The notes beneath the pieces were generated by a model. The model made no database searches. It was not told where the DNA came from and was given only the letters and a program-made list of their open reading frames with translations. Positions 1 through 6,465 of a stretch of DNA of 6,541 nt are shown here, in pieces. Source of the DNA: Oscillospiraceae bacterium. GTDB taxonomy: Bacteria > Bacillota > Clostridia > UBA1381. The stretch's first letter is position 1; every line of letters starts with the position of its first letter. Position numbers and translations under genes: made by a program. The stretch spans positions 1 through 6,541 of the forward strand of contig JAFLUR010000130.1 of NCBI GenBank assembly GCA_022508725.1. Direction: 5' to 3'.

Positions 1-1
1 C

Positions 2-670
2 ATGGTATTCAGCCACAGGGATAACGGAAAACGAAATCATGGCAAACTGCCGGAATGGATTGTTCCGATACAGGCGGGGAGCGTTCTGACAGAGGAAAAA
101 TCGGATGCTGTTTTGGATGAGACCGGTGAAAATATTTCATCCGAAAACAGCAGATTGGCGGAGCTTACAGCGGCTTATTGGATATGGAAAAACGACAACG
201 ATCCGGAATATAAAGGGCTTTGTCATTACAGAAGGCATTTCGTTATTTCCGATGACGAGATAAGAATGCTCAAATACAATAATGTTGATGTAATATTGAC
301 CACACCGAGATATGCACCCGGAGGCGTCGGAAAAATGTTTTTGACTGAAACACCGGTCAAGGAAGCGGTATTTGAAAATATGTTTGAGGCAATTAAAGAG
401 TGCAGCACAGAAGATATCGAACCGTTTAAGCGATATATCGGAAAATGTATGTATGTTCCCAACAATATGGTCATTGCAAGGAATGAGATATACAATCGAT
501 ATTGCGAATGGCTGTTTCCTATATTGCTGAAAATGATTGAGTCGGACGTCGAAACGGGTTACGGACATGAAACGGACAGACATATCGCTTATGCTGCGGA
601 AATGCTGACGTCATTTTATTTCAGCAAAGCGGAGCTGAATAAATATTTAACGGATTATAAATATATGTGA
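2..670 (+). CDS. DUF4422 family glycosyltransferase-like protein, 5' end cut by the window
   Basis: The 222 visible residues match the DUF4422 pattern (family knowledge): PIQAG near residues 22-26, a D-x-TGENIS block near 39-46, ELTAAYWIWKN at 54-64 and GLCHYRRHF at 72-80. DUF4422 proteins occur in capsule and O-antigen clusters and are taken to be glycosyltransferases; the donor and acceptor are unknown here. The first in-frame ATG is at base 2, but the family normally begins with a beta strand (a KIKIYV type) just before the conserved S/T-H-(K/R) that appears here as FSHRD. The true start is therefore probably a few codons upstream of the window. The C-terminal part is intact (YCEWLFPIL near 167-175), and the gene ends at TGA 668-670. 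There is no signal peptide or membrane segment. Unlike the next four genes it has no Rossmann-like C-terminal module. The radical SAM gene starts 14 nt downstream, so the two are probably in one operon. Confidence 0.85.
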   Translation: MVFSHRDNGKRNHGKLPEWIVPIQAGSVLTEEKSDAVLDETGENISSENSRLAELTAAYWIWKNDNDPEYKGLCHYRRHFVISDDEIRMLKYNNVDVILTTPRYAPGGVGKMFLTETPVKEAVFENMFEAIKECSTEDIEPFKRYIGKCMYVPNNMVIARNEIYNRYCEWLFPILLKMIESDVETGYGHETDRHIAYAAEMLTSFYFSKAELNKYLTDYKYM

Positions 671-675
671 AAGGA
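671..675 (+). promoter_or_regulatory. Shine-Dalgarno site fixing the radical SAM start at 685
   Basis: AAGGA lies 9 nt before the ATG at 685. An in-frame GTG at 667 would make the protein six residues longer, but this site would then lie inside its coding sequence and the GTG would have no comparable site upstream. The ATG at 685 is preferred. Confidence 0.6.
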
Positions 676-684
676 ATCAATAAT

Positions 685-2472
685 ATGAAATCTCCCAAAG
701 ACATGAGAATAATACAGATAGACGTCACCAATGCGTGCATACATCAATGCTCCAATTGCACAAGATTTTGCGGACATCATAAGAAAAATTTTTTCATGGA
801 TTTTGAAACATTCAAAAGAGCGGTCGATTCGCTGGATGGATATGTCGGTACAATAGGAATCATGGGCGGAGAGCCGACTTTAAATCCGGAATTTGAAAGA
901 ATGGCTGAATATCTTGCCGGTAAAAAGCCCAAAACGCATACCGATGATATGCTCAGACCTCAACAGCATTTTATGGACGCGATACATGATTTGGAGGCGG
1001 AGCATACCTTTGCACATCCATGTTTGGGAGGAGTAAGACAAACCATAGACGGTCCCGGGTTATGGTCCGCTATAGGTGAAAATTATAAAAAGTATTATGA
1101 AACAATTCAGGATACAATTCAATATCAGGCATTAAACGATCATACGAATACCATGTATCATCAGCCGGGATTGGTATCGAGAAAATCTTTGGGTATACCG
1201 GATGATAAATGGATTGAACTCAGAAACAATTGTTGGGTGCAGAACCTTTGGAGTGCATCAATTACACCGAAGGGAGCTTTTTTCTGTGAACTTGCCGGGG
1301 CATTGGATATGCTGTTTGACGGACCGGGGGGCTGGCCTGTAGAACCCGGGTGGTGGAAACGCACACCGGAGGAATTCGGCGATCAGCTTCATTGGTGTGA
1401 ATTGTGCGGTTTGGCTTGTGAGACGTTTATGAGAGACGCAAATGAAGAGGTTTATGATGTTTCACCCGACGTATATGAAAAATTGGAAAGAGCCGGCAGC
1501 AGACTGATAGGGACCGATCGCATAAATATTCTCAAAATAGACAACGGTGTTATCGCCGAGGAAAGCAAAGCTGAAATAAGCCGAAGATTCAGTGAATCCA
1601 TGCCCTATACCGAAAGCTACAGCGCGCGTTTCAACGAAGAAAAAACAAATCTGTTATTCAAAAAAATAATCGGATTGTTTATTGCGGATGAAAATTCGGT
1701 ATATGAGAAATACATAAAATGCTTTGATAAATTCAATGCGGTATATGTTTACGGAGAAAACGATTTGTCGGAAAAGATCAAAGAAAATTATAAAGGAAAA
1801 ACGGAAGTTAATTTTATAAATGCAAAAGAAAAGCTGTTGGGAAAGGTAATATACGACATACTGCATGAGAAGGATCACAATAAATATTTGATGACCGTTA
1901 AAGGAGATGTCGAGCTCAAAAATGTAACGGGGCGGCTCAATAAGCTGGTGCTGAACCCCGGAACATTGTTGTATTCCGAAATTTGCGAGCATACGGAGAA
2001 TGATTATTTTAATTGCGGACCGGGTTCGGAGGTTTCTTTATTCAACGGCACAGCGCATTCGATAAGGGATGCGGGATGGGATAAAATTCTTCAAATGACC
2101 GAAATCAAACAGATAAAGGATGTTTGGCAGAATAAAAAGATTTTTGAATTTAAGCCGGAAACGGAACGCAAGGCTCCGACTACAGAAATAAAAGCGGGCG
2201 AAAGGATTGTAATATACGGTGCGGGAAGAAATTTAAATCGTGCCGTGGAAAATGTAAAAGCAAATTCGGGTAAGATCGTCGCGGTAACGGACGGATCGAG
2301 CGATAAAATAGGCACAAATATATGCGGATACGAAGTACGGGATCCGAAATATTTGAAAGAGAACAGAAACGATTATGATAAAGTGTTTATTACAACTATG
2401 ATGTATTATCGCGAGATGAAAAAGCGTGTAACGGAGCAGGGTATAAAGGAAAGTGATATTATATGGATGTAA
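685..2472 (+). CDS. Radical SAM protein with auxiliary cysteine cluster and C-terminal Rossmann-like module
   Basis: This is a 595-residue protein. C18, C22 and C25 form the CX3CX2C motif that binds the SAM-cleaving 4Fe-4S cluster, and GGEP at 61-64 is the usual SAM-contacting motif. A second cysteine set, C183, C201, C238, C241 and C245 (the last three as CX2CX3C), resembles the SPASM/twitch region that carries auxiliary Fe-S clusters. Residues of about 279-500 are not typical of radical SAM enzymes; they show weak GT-A glycosyltransferase-like features (KYLMTVKGDVEL at 400-411). Residues of about 506-595 form the Rossmann-like module (ERIVIYGAG at 506-514) shared with the next three proteins; here the third glycine of GxGxxG is missing. 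It acts in the cytoplasm, presumably on a sugar, lipid carrier or peptide of the surrounding glycan pathway, but the substrate is unknown. The start at ATG 685 is supported by an AAGGA site. The 3' end overlaps the next gene by 10 nt, implying translational coupling. Confidence 0.88.
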   Translation: MKSPKDMRIIQIDVTNACIHQCSNCTRFCGHHKKNFFMDFETFKRAVDSLDGYVGTIGIMGGEPTLNPEFERMAEYLAGKKPKTHTDDMLRPQQHFMDAIHDLEAEHTFAHPCLGGVRQTIDGPGLWSAIGENYKKYYETIQDTIQYQALNDHTNTMYHQPGLVSRKSLGIPDDKWIELRNNCWVQNLWSASITPKGAFFCELAGALDMLFDGPGGWPVEPGWWKRTPEEFGDQLHWCELCGLACETFMRDANEEVYDVSPDVYEKLERAGSRLIGTDRINILKIDNGVIAEESKAEISRRFSESMPYTESYSARFNEEKTNLLFKKIIGLFIADENSVYEKYIKCFDKFNAVYVYGENDLSEKIKENYKGKTEVNFINAKEKLLGKVIYDILHEKDHNKYLMTVKGDVELKNVTGRLNKLVLNPGTLLYSEICEHTENDYFNCGPGSEVSLFNGTAHSIRDAGWDKILQMTEIKQIKDVWQNKKIFEFKPETERKAPTTEIKAGERIVIYGAGRNLNRAVENVKANSGKIVAVTDGSSDKIGTNICGYEVRDPKYLKENRNDYDKVFITTMMYYREMKKRVTEQGIKESDIIWM

Positions 2473-3782
2473 AGGTTTCGGTTATTGTGTCTGTTTACAA
2501 TTCCGGGAAATATTTAAGAAGGACATTGGACAGTATATTAGATCAGACCTTTGAAGAAACGGAAATAATTTGCGTGGATGACGGTTCTGCGGATAATTCT
2601 TTGGAGATTTTAAGAGAATACGAGAGCAAATACTCCAAAATAAAAGTGCTGCGGCAGCTTGAGAAAAGCGACGGAGCCGCGCTGGCAAGAAATTTGGGTA
2701 TTGAAAATGCGGTAGGTGAGTATTTATCAATACTTGACTCCGATGATTTTTTTGAGCCGGATATGATAGAAAAGGCATATTCGAAAGCCAAAGAAACAAA
2801 CGCCGATATGGTTATTTACGACGGATATGTGTTTGATGAAAATTTAAACGCCGATAAGGAAGTCGGTTATATTCTTCATAATGAATATATACACGATGGT
2901 GAGGACGTATTGGAAACGAAAAACTATGAAGATGTTCTGTTTCAACTGACCTTGGGTGCGGCATGGAATTGTTTGTTCAGGCACGATTTTGTAAGAGAAA
3001 ACAATATCAAATTTCAATGTTTTCACCATGCGGATGATTTGGGTTTTGTTTATTTGGCATTTGCGTGCGCAAAAAGAATAGCGGTCGTCAGGGACAGATT
3101 GATTCATTATCGTCTGAATAATTCATCAAGTCAGGCAGCCAATATCGATAAATGGCCGGAAACATCATATCTTGCTCTGGAGCAATTCAAAAGCGAGCTG
3201 ATAAAAAGGTCAAGCTATGAAAAATTTAAAGCTTCTTTTGCTCAATGCGTTATGATATATGTTGATTTTTATTTCAAAGGAATGAAAGATTACAAGGAAT
3301 TGGAGAAGCTTTACAACGCTCTTAAAAATAAGTATTTTGAAAAGCTTGACGTATACGATATAACGGACGATAAGTTTAAGAACAAGTATTTTGCAAAGCT
3401 TAGGTACTGCATAAAAAATATGTCCTGCGGAGAATATGTATATGCAAAATACAATGATTTGTTTCCGTTTGACAATGATAAAACATGGAAAGAAAAAATC
3501 GGCAGCAGCGATAAAATAATTATATACGGCGCCGGAGATATGGGTAAAGAGATTTTTTGTAAGCTTATAAAGGACACAAAAATTACAGGCTGGTGTGATA
3601 AAAATTACGCTTATATAGGTTATCCCGTTTTATCACCGGAGATAATACCCAAAACAGAGTATGATTATGTAATTGTTGCGGTTGCGGAAAAAGGTCTTTA
3701 TAAAATCATAAAAAGCGAACTGGTATCAAACGGAGTGTTTGAAAACAAAATATGTTGGATCGGGGAAGAGTCGAATGAATAA
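2463..3782 (+). CDS. GT2 family glycosyltransferase with C-terminal Rossmann-like module
   Basis: This is a 439-residue protein. The N-terminal GT-A fold is clear: KVSVIVSVYNSGKYL at 4-18, CVDDGSADNS at 37-46 (nucleotide binding), ARNLGIENAVGEYL at 75-88, and a metal-binding DSDD at 92-95. Family knowledge makes it an inverting enzyme transferring a sugar from a nucleotide donor; the specificity cannot be read. A mostly helical linker (about 220-340) follows, then the module: DKIIIYGAGDMGKE from residue 350 has a canonical GxGxxG loop, and the end has KICWIG. There is no membrane helix, so it is cytoplasmic or peripheral. The ATG lies inside the end of the radical SAM gene (10-nt overlap), with AAGGA at 2446-2450, 12 nt upstream. 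The stop overlaps the next start by 8 nt. The two genes are therefore probably translated in a coupled way and act in the same pathway. Confidence 0.92.
   Translation: MDVKVSVIVSVYNSGKYLRRTLDSILDQTFEETEIICVDDGSADNSLEILREYESKYSKIKVLRQLEKSDGAALARNLGIENAVGEYLSILDSDDFFEPDMIEKAYSKAKETNADMVIYDGYVFDENLNADKEVGYILHNEYIHDGEDVLETKNYEDVLFQLTLGAAWNCLFRHDFVRENNIKFQCFHHADDLGFVYLAFACAKRIAVVRDRLIHYRLNNSSSQAANIDKWPETSYLALEQFKSELIKRSSYEKFKASFAQCVMIYVDFYFKGMKDYKELEKLYNALKNKYFEKLDVYDITDDKFKNKYFAKLRYCIKNMSCGEYVYAKYNDLFPFDNDKTWKEKIGSSDKIIIYGAGDMGKEIFCKLIKDTKITGWCDKNYAYIGYPVLSPEIIPKTEYDYVIVAVAEKGLYKIIKSELVSNGVFENKICWIGEESNE
3762..3766 (+). promoter_or_regulatory. Shine-Dalgarno site fixing the second GT2 start at 3775
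   Basis: GGGGA, within a purine-rich run reaching 3770, lies 8 nt before the ATG at 3775. It sits inside the end of the preceding gene. It favours ATG 3775 over an in-frame TTG at 3739, which would add 12 residues that do not match the GT2 family. Confidence 0.55.
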
Positions 3783-5160
3783 TGAAAATATAAAGGTATC
3801 CGTTATAATGCCCAATTTAAACGGTATGCCGTATTTTAAAAAGGCGTTTGACAGTGTGATCGGACAAAGTCTCAATGAGATCGAAATAATAGTGGTTGAT
3901 GCGGGTTCCGGCGACGGTTCGGATGAATATGTCAAGGAAGCTCAAAAAAAGGATAAGAGGGTCAAACTGATTTATTCGGAAAAGAAGAGCATGGGAGCGC
4001 AGTATAATATCGGGATAAAAAACGCAAACGGCAGATACATAGGATTTTGTGAAAGCGATGACTATATAGATGAACAAATGTATGAAGTTCTTTATGAAAA
4101 AGCCGCGGAACATGATTTCCCGGATGCCGTTAAAGCGGGATTTTATATGTTTTTTACGCGTGACGGTAAAGAAACAAGCATAAGAAGGGAAGCGTTACTG
4201 CCCGGGAACAGAGGAGAGTATGATAAAATAATAAATATAAACAATACGCCCGGTATGTATCACAGAGATACAAATATTTGGAACGGTATTTACAATACCG
4301 ATTTTCTGCGAACCGGAAACGTGATGTTTAATGAAACACCGGGTGCGGCTTTTCAGGATCATGATTTTGCAAAAATCGTTGATTTTCTTGCCGGGCGACA
4401 GGTATGTGTAAAAGAATGTTTTTATCATTACAGAAGAGATAATGATTTGTCAACGGCATATAAACCGAATACATCGTTGTTTGTTTTGAATGAATGGGAA
4501 TACATGATGGATTTTATGAATTCACATAACGAAATAAAAGATAAATACGGTGATTTTGTTTTGGTGGATTTCATGGGATTTTTTCAGGGACAATATTTCA
4601 AAAACAGAAGCGGGAATGTTTCTCTTGGATTTGAGGATAAGGTTGAGCATATCAAAAATAAAGCATATAAATATTATTTGTCTTTGCCTTTCGGATTAAG
4701 AGCAAAATGCAAAACCGAATTAAAGGGAAAGTGTGAAATCGATTTGTTTTTTGAGAATATCGATATTTACAGGGAATTGGGAGATTTCAAATATAAAAAG
4801 CATAAAGAAGAGTTGAAAATCGTAAAAGAGCTTTTAAGCGATAAAGAAAAGGTTATTATTGTCGGTGCGGGAGAATTGGGACAAAGCTTGGCAATGTTTC
4901 TGAGCATTAACGATTACCGCGGCGATGTGAGTTTTTGTGATAACAATAAAAATTTACATAATACGGAGCTGATGGGTTTAAAAGTATATTCGATCGAGGA
5001 TGCAGCGGAAAAATTTAAAGACGGTTTTTACATAATTCCCGGCAGCTTTAAATATTATGCGGAATTAAGCGCACAATTGGAAAGCTGCGGAGCAGACCGA
5101 AAAAATATATTTGAATTTCCGAATATTGATATGCATGAATGCTTTGAGATCAAGTGGTAA
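3775..5160 (+). CDS. GT2 family glycosyltransferase with C-terminal Rossmann-like module and extra tail
   Basis: This is a 461-residue protein counted from ATG 3775, which begins just before the first GT2 strand (KVSVIMPNLNG at 7-17). VVDAGSGDGS at 40-49 is the nucleotide-binding loop and CESDDYID at 92-99 supplies the metal-binding motif, as ESD rather than the DSD of its neighbour, a common GT2 variant. It is probably an inverting sugar transferase of the same pathway; donor and acceptor are unknown. The C-terminal module starts near residue 356 (EKVIIVGAGELGQS, a full GxGxxG). The module-type ending RKNIFEF is followed by 13 further residues (PNIDMHECFEIKW), while its three homologues here end at or soon after this point. 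The codons for RKNIFEF are one copy of a 21-bp repeat found again after the GT8 gene, so this end may have been altered by recombination. The start overlaps the preceding gene by 8 nt. Confidence 0.92.
   Translation: MNNENIKVSVIMPNLNGMPYFKKAFDSVIGQSLNEIEIIVVDAGSGDGSDEYVKEAQKKDKRVKLIYSEKKSMGAQYNIGIKNANGRYIGFCESDDYIDEQMYEVLYEKAAEHDFPDAVKAGFYMFFTRDGKETSIRREALLPGNRGEYDKIININNTPGMYHRDTNIWNGIYNTDFLRTGNVMFNETPGAAFQDHDFAKIVDFLAGRQVCVKECFYHYRRDNDLSTAYKPNTSLFVLNEWEYMMDFMNSHNEIKDKYGDFVLVDFMGFFQGQYFKNRSGNVSLGFEDKVEHIKNKAYKYYLSLPFGLRAKCKTELKGKCEIDLFFENIDIYRELGDFKYKKHKEELKIVKELLSDKEKVIIVGAGELGQSLAMFLSINDYRGDVSFCDNNKNLHNTELMGLKVYSIEDAAEKFKDGFYIIPGSFKYYAELSAQLESCGADRKNIFEFPNIDMHECFEIKW
5098..5118 (+). repeat. 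21-bp direct repeat, copy 1, within the second GT2 gene
   Basis: It is identical to 6418-6438. It begins CGAAAAAATA and ends TTTGAATTT, and in the GT2 frame it encodes RKNIFEF at the end of the Rossmann-like module. The bases just outside differ (C before and C after here; T before and T after in copy 2), so the identity is exactly 21 bp. The copies are 1,320 bp apart and bracket the GT8 gene. Confidence 0.8.
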
Positions 5161-5173
5161 ATGTATTTATATT
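5144..5173 (+). promoter_or_regulatory. Possible sigma-70-type promoter before the GT8 gene
   Basis: TTGAGA (5144-5149) and TATATT (5168-5173) each differ by one base from the -35 and -10 consensus and are separated by 18 nt. An alternative -10, TATAAA, lies at 5175-5180. It would serve the GT8 gene, which follows the only sizeable gap in the window. In DNA this AT-rich such matches arise easily by chance, and the -35 lies inside the upstream gene, so this is only a candidate. Confidence 0.22.
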
Positions 5174-5182
5174 ATATAAATA
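5164..5182. repeat. All-AT inverted repeat between the second GT2 and the GT8 gene
   Basis: TATTTATA (5164-5171) and TATAAATA (5175-5182) are perfect 8-bp arms around a 3-nt loop. There is no G or C in the stem, so an RNA hairpin would be weak. The short T run after it (5187-5190) is too short to call an intrinsic terminator. It overlaps the candidate -10 boxes. The rest of the 92-nt gap holds only AT-rich sequence, a small open frame and the GT8 ribosome site. Confidence 0.35.
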
Positions 5183-5252
5183 TAGCTTTTATCATGGTTA
5201 ACATTAAAAAGTTTTATTTCAAGAAAAAACAGATAAGGAATGAAATGAAAAA

Positions 5253-6416
5253 ATGAAAAACATTATACCGGTTGTATTTGCCGCAAACGATAATTATGTA
5301 CCGTATTTGGGAGTCGCATTGACATCTTTGATTGCGAATATATCGGATGAAAATATGTATATGATCTATGTGTTGACAACAGACATAAGTGATGTGCATA
5401 TGAAAAAAATATCGGCTATGGGTAAATCCGATGTTAAAATAGAATTCATTGATGTTTCGGATTTGATGTCCGGTAGGAAGATAGGTACCGTAAAGCACTT
5501 AAGTCCGGAGACGGCATACAGATTATTGATTGAAAAGATTTTTAAAGATTATGAAAAGATTTTATACCTTGATTGTGATATTGTTATAAATCGTGATGTT
5601 GCGGAATTATACAATACGGATATAGGAGATAATTTATTGGGCGCAGCGAGAGGAATGGTTTTTGAACCGGAATATATAGCCGATGAATTAAAGTTAAATA
5701 GAGATAATTATTTCAATGCGGGAATTCTTGTTATGAATGTTAAGAAATTTGCACAGGAAAATATAGGTGAAAAAGGTCTGGAAATGCTTTCACAGAAAAA
5801 TTATAATTCACAGGATCAGGATGTTTTGAACATATTATGTCAAGACAGAGTGAAATATCTGGACAGCCATTGGAATATTGAATGGCAATACATAACGGGT
5901 ATGGTGAAAAAATTTTATATCACTGAGTATATTGAAAAAATTATAACATACCGTGATGATCCTTATATTGTGCATTATACGTCGCATATCAAACCGTGGA
6001 TCAATCCGGGATTTTTATTGGCGGATTACTTTTGGAAATATGCAAAAAAATCGGATTTTTATGATGAAATAACCGAAAGATACAGGGCAAAAAAAGAATA
6101 TGACTTTAAATTTCCCGAAGAAAAGGTAAATAAAAACGATAAGATAATTTTATATGGTTACGGTATAGCCGGATACAGTTATTTTGAGCAGATAATCAGG
6201 GAAGAACTTTGTGAATTGGCAGCCGTTTGTGAAAAAAATACGGAAAAATTCCGATATACGTCCTTATGCGTACCGATAATAGGGATAAATGAGATAAATA
6301 ACTATGATTTTGATTATATAGTTATTTCAGTGCGGAAAAAAGAGATCGTTGACGAAATTGTCAAGGATTTGGAAGCGGAAAATATTTCACGGGATAAAAT
6401 TATATGGGTAAATTAA
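5253..6416 (+). CDS. GT8 family glycosyltransferase with C-terminal Rossmann-like module
   Basis: This is a 387-residue protein. Residues of about 1-290 carry the GT8 (LgtC/glycogenin-like) set: VVFAANDNYVPYLGVALTSL near the N-terminus, ILYLDCDIVINRD with the metal-binding DCD at 107-109, FNAGILVMN at 154-162, SQDQDVLN at 186-193 and HYTSHIKPW at 241-249, the last a variant of HxGxxKPW with serine for glycine. GT8 enzymes are retaining transferases using UDP-sugars, often UDP-galactose or UDP-glucose; the exact donor is not readable. The module begins at 296 (DKIILYGYGIAGY) and ends KIIWVN. There is no signal peptide or membrane helix. ATG 5253 is preceded by AAGGA at 5235-5239, 13 nt away, rather far; two tiny open frames start between them. 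The gene sits 92 nt after its neighbour rather than overlapping it, and is bracketed by the 21-bp repeats, so it may be a later arrival. Confidence 0.92.
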   Translation: MKNIIPVVFAANDNYVPYLGVALTSLIANISDENMYMIYVLTTDISDVHMKKISAMGKSDVKIEFIDVSDLMSGRKIGTVKHLSPETAYRLLIEKIFKDYEKILYLDCDIVINRDVAELYNTDIGDNLLGAARGMVFEPEYIADELKLNRDNYFNAGILVMNVKKFAQENIGEKGLEMLSQKNYNSQDQDVLNILCQDRVKYLDSHWNIEWQYITGMVKKFYITEYIEKIITYRDDPYIVHYTSHIKPWINPGFLLADYFWKYAKKSDFYDEITERYRAKKEYDFKFPEEKVNKNDKIILYGYGIAGYSYFEQIIREELCELAAVCEKNTEKFRYTSLCVPIIGINEINNYDFDYIVISVRKKEIVDEIVKDLEAENISRDKIIWVN

Positions 6417-6417
6417 T

Positions 6418-6438
6418 CGAAAAAATATATTTGAATTT
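6418..6438 (+). repeat. 21-bp direct repeat, copy 2, after the GT8 stop
   Basis: This copy is identical to 5098-5118 but lies in non-coding DNA, starting 2 nt after the TAA that ends the GT8 gene. See the vestige entry for the reading frame it preserves. Confidence 0.8.
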
Positions 6439-6441
6439 TAA
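6418..6441 (+). pseudogene. Relic 3' end of a lost module-bearing gene (RKNIFEF-stop)
   Basis: Read in the same frame as its twin in the second GT2 gene, this stretch gives RKNIFEF and then TAA at 6439-6441. That is how a C-terminal Rossmann-like module would be expected to end: the homologues here finish DIIWM, KIIWVN and KICWIGEESNE. The frame is not that of the GT8 gene and has no start of its own. The repeat and frame are directly seen; that it is the leftover tail of a deleted or interrupted gene is inference. Confidence 0.45.
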
Positions 6442-6451
6442 AATAAAAATT

Positions 6452-6457
6452 GAGGTG
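6452..6457 (+). promoter_or_regulatory. Shine-Dalgarno site of the last GT2 gene
   Basis: GAGGTG lies 8 nt before ATG 6466. It is the strongest ribosome site in the window and supports this start. There is no visible promoter or terminator in the 49-nt gap from 6417, so the gene is probably read from the upstream operon. Confidence 0.65.
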
Positions 6458-6465
6458 AATAAATT

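Noticed and set aside
2..4. ATG at base 2 as the true start of the DUF4422 gene
   Set aside because: The family's first strand should lie just upstream of FSHRD, so the ATG is more likely an internal methionine and the gene is cut by the window edge. This cannot be settled without the preceding bases.
137..583. 148-codon minus-strand open frame opposite the DUF4422 gene
   Set aside because: It lies wholly opposite a gene with clear family motifs, has no recognisable domain, and is cysteine- and histidine-rich in the way antisense frames often are. The other minus-strand frames were dismissed for the same reason.
667..684. GTG start for the radical SAM gene
   Set aside because: The AAGGA site at 671-675 would fall inside the coding sequence, and it is well placed for ATG 685, just ahead of the conserved N-terminus.
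3739..3774. TTG start extending the second GT2 protein by 12 residues
   Set aside because: The added residues overlap the preceding gene's end in another frame and do not belong to the GT2 fold. ATG 3775 has a good ribosome site.
5164..5190. Intrinsic terminator after the second GT2 gene
   Set aside because: The stem is entirely A and T and the following T run is only four bases, so it would not be expected to stop transcription.
5240..5256. Two- and three-codon mini-frames (ATG 5240 and ATG 5245) before the GT8 start as a regulatory leader
   Set aside because: Such tiny frames arise readily in A-rich sequence. The spacing to AAGGA is suggestive for ATG 5245 but nothing else supports control.
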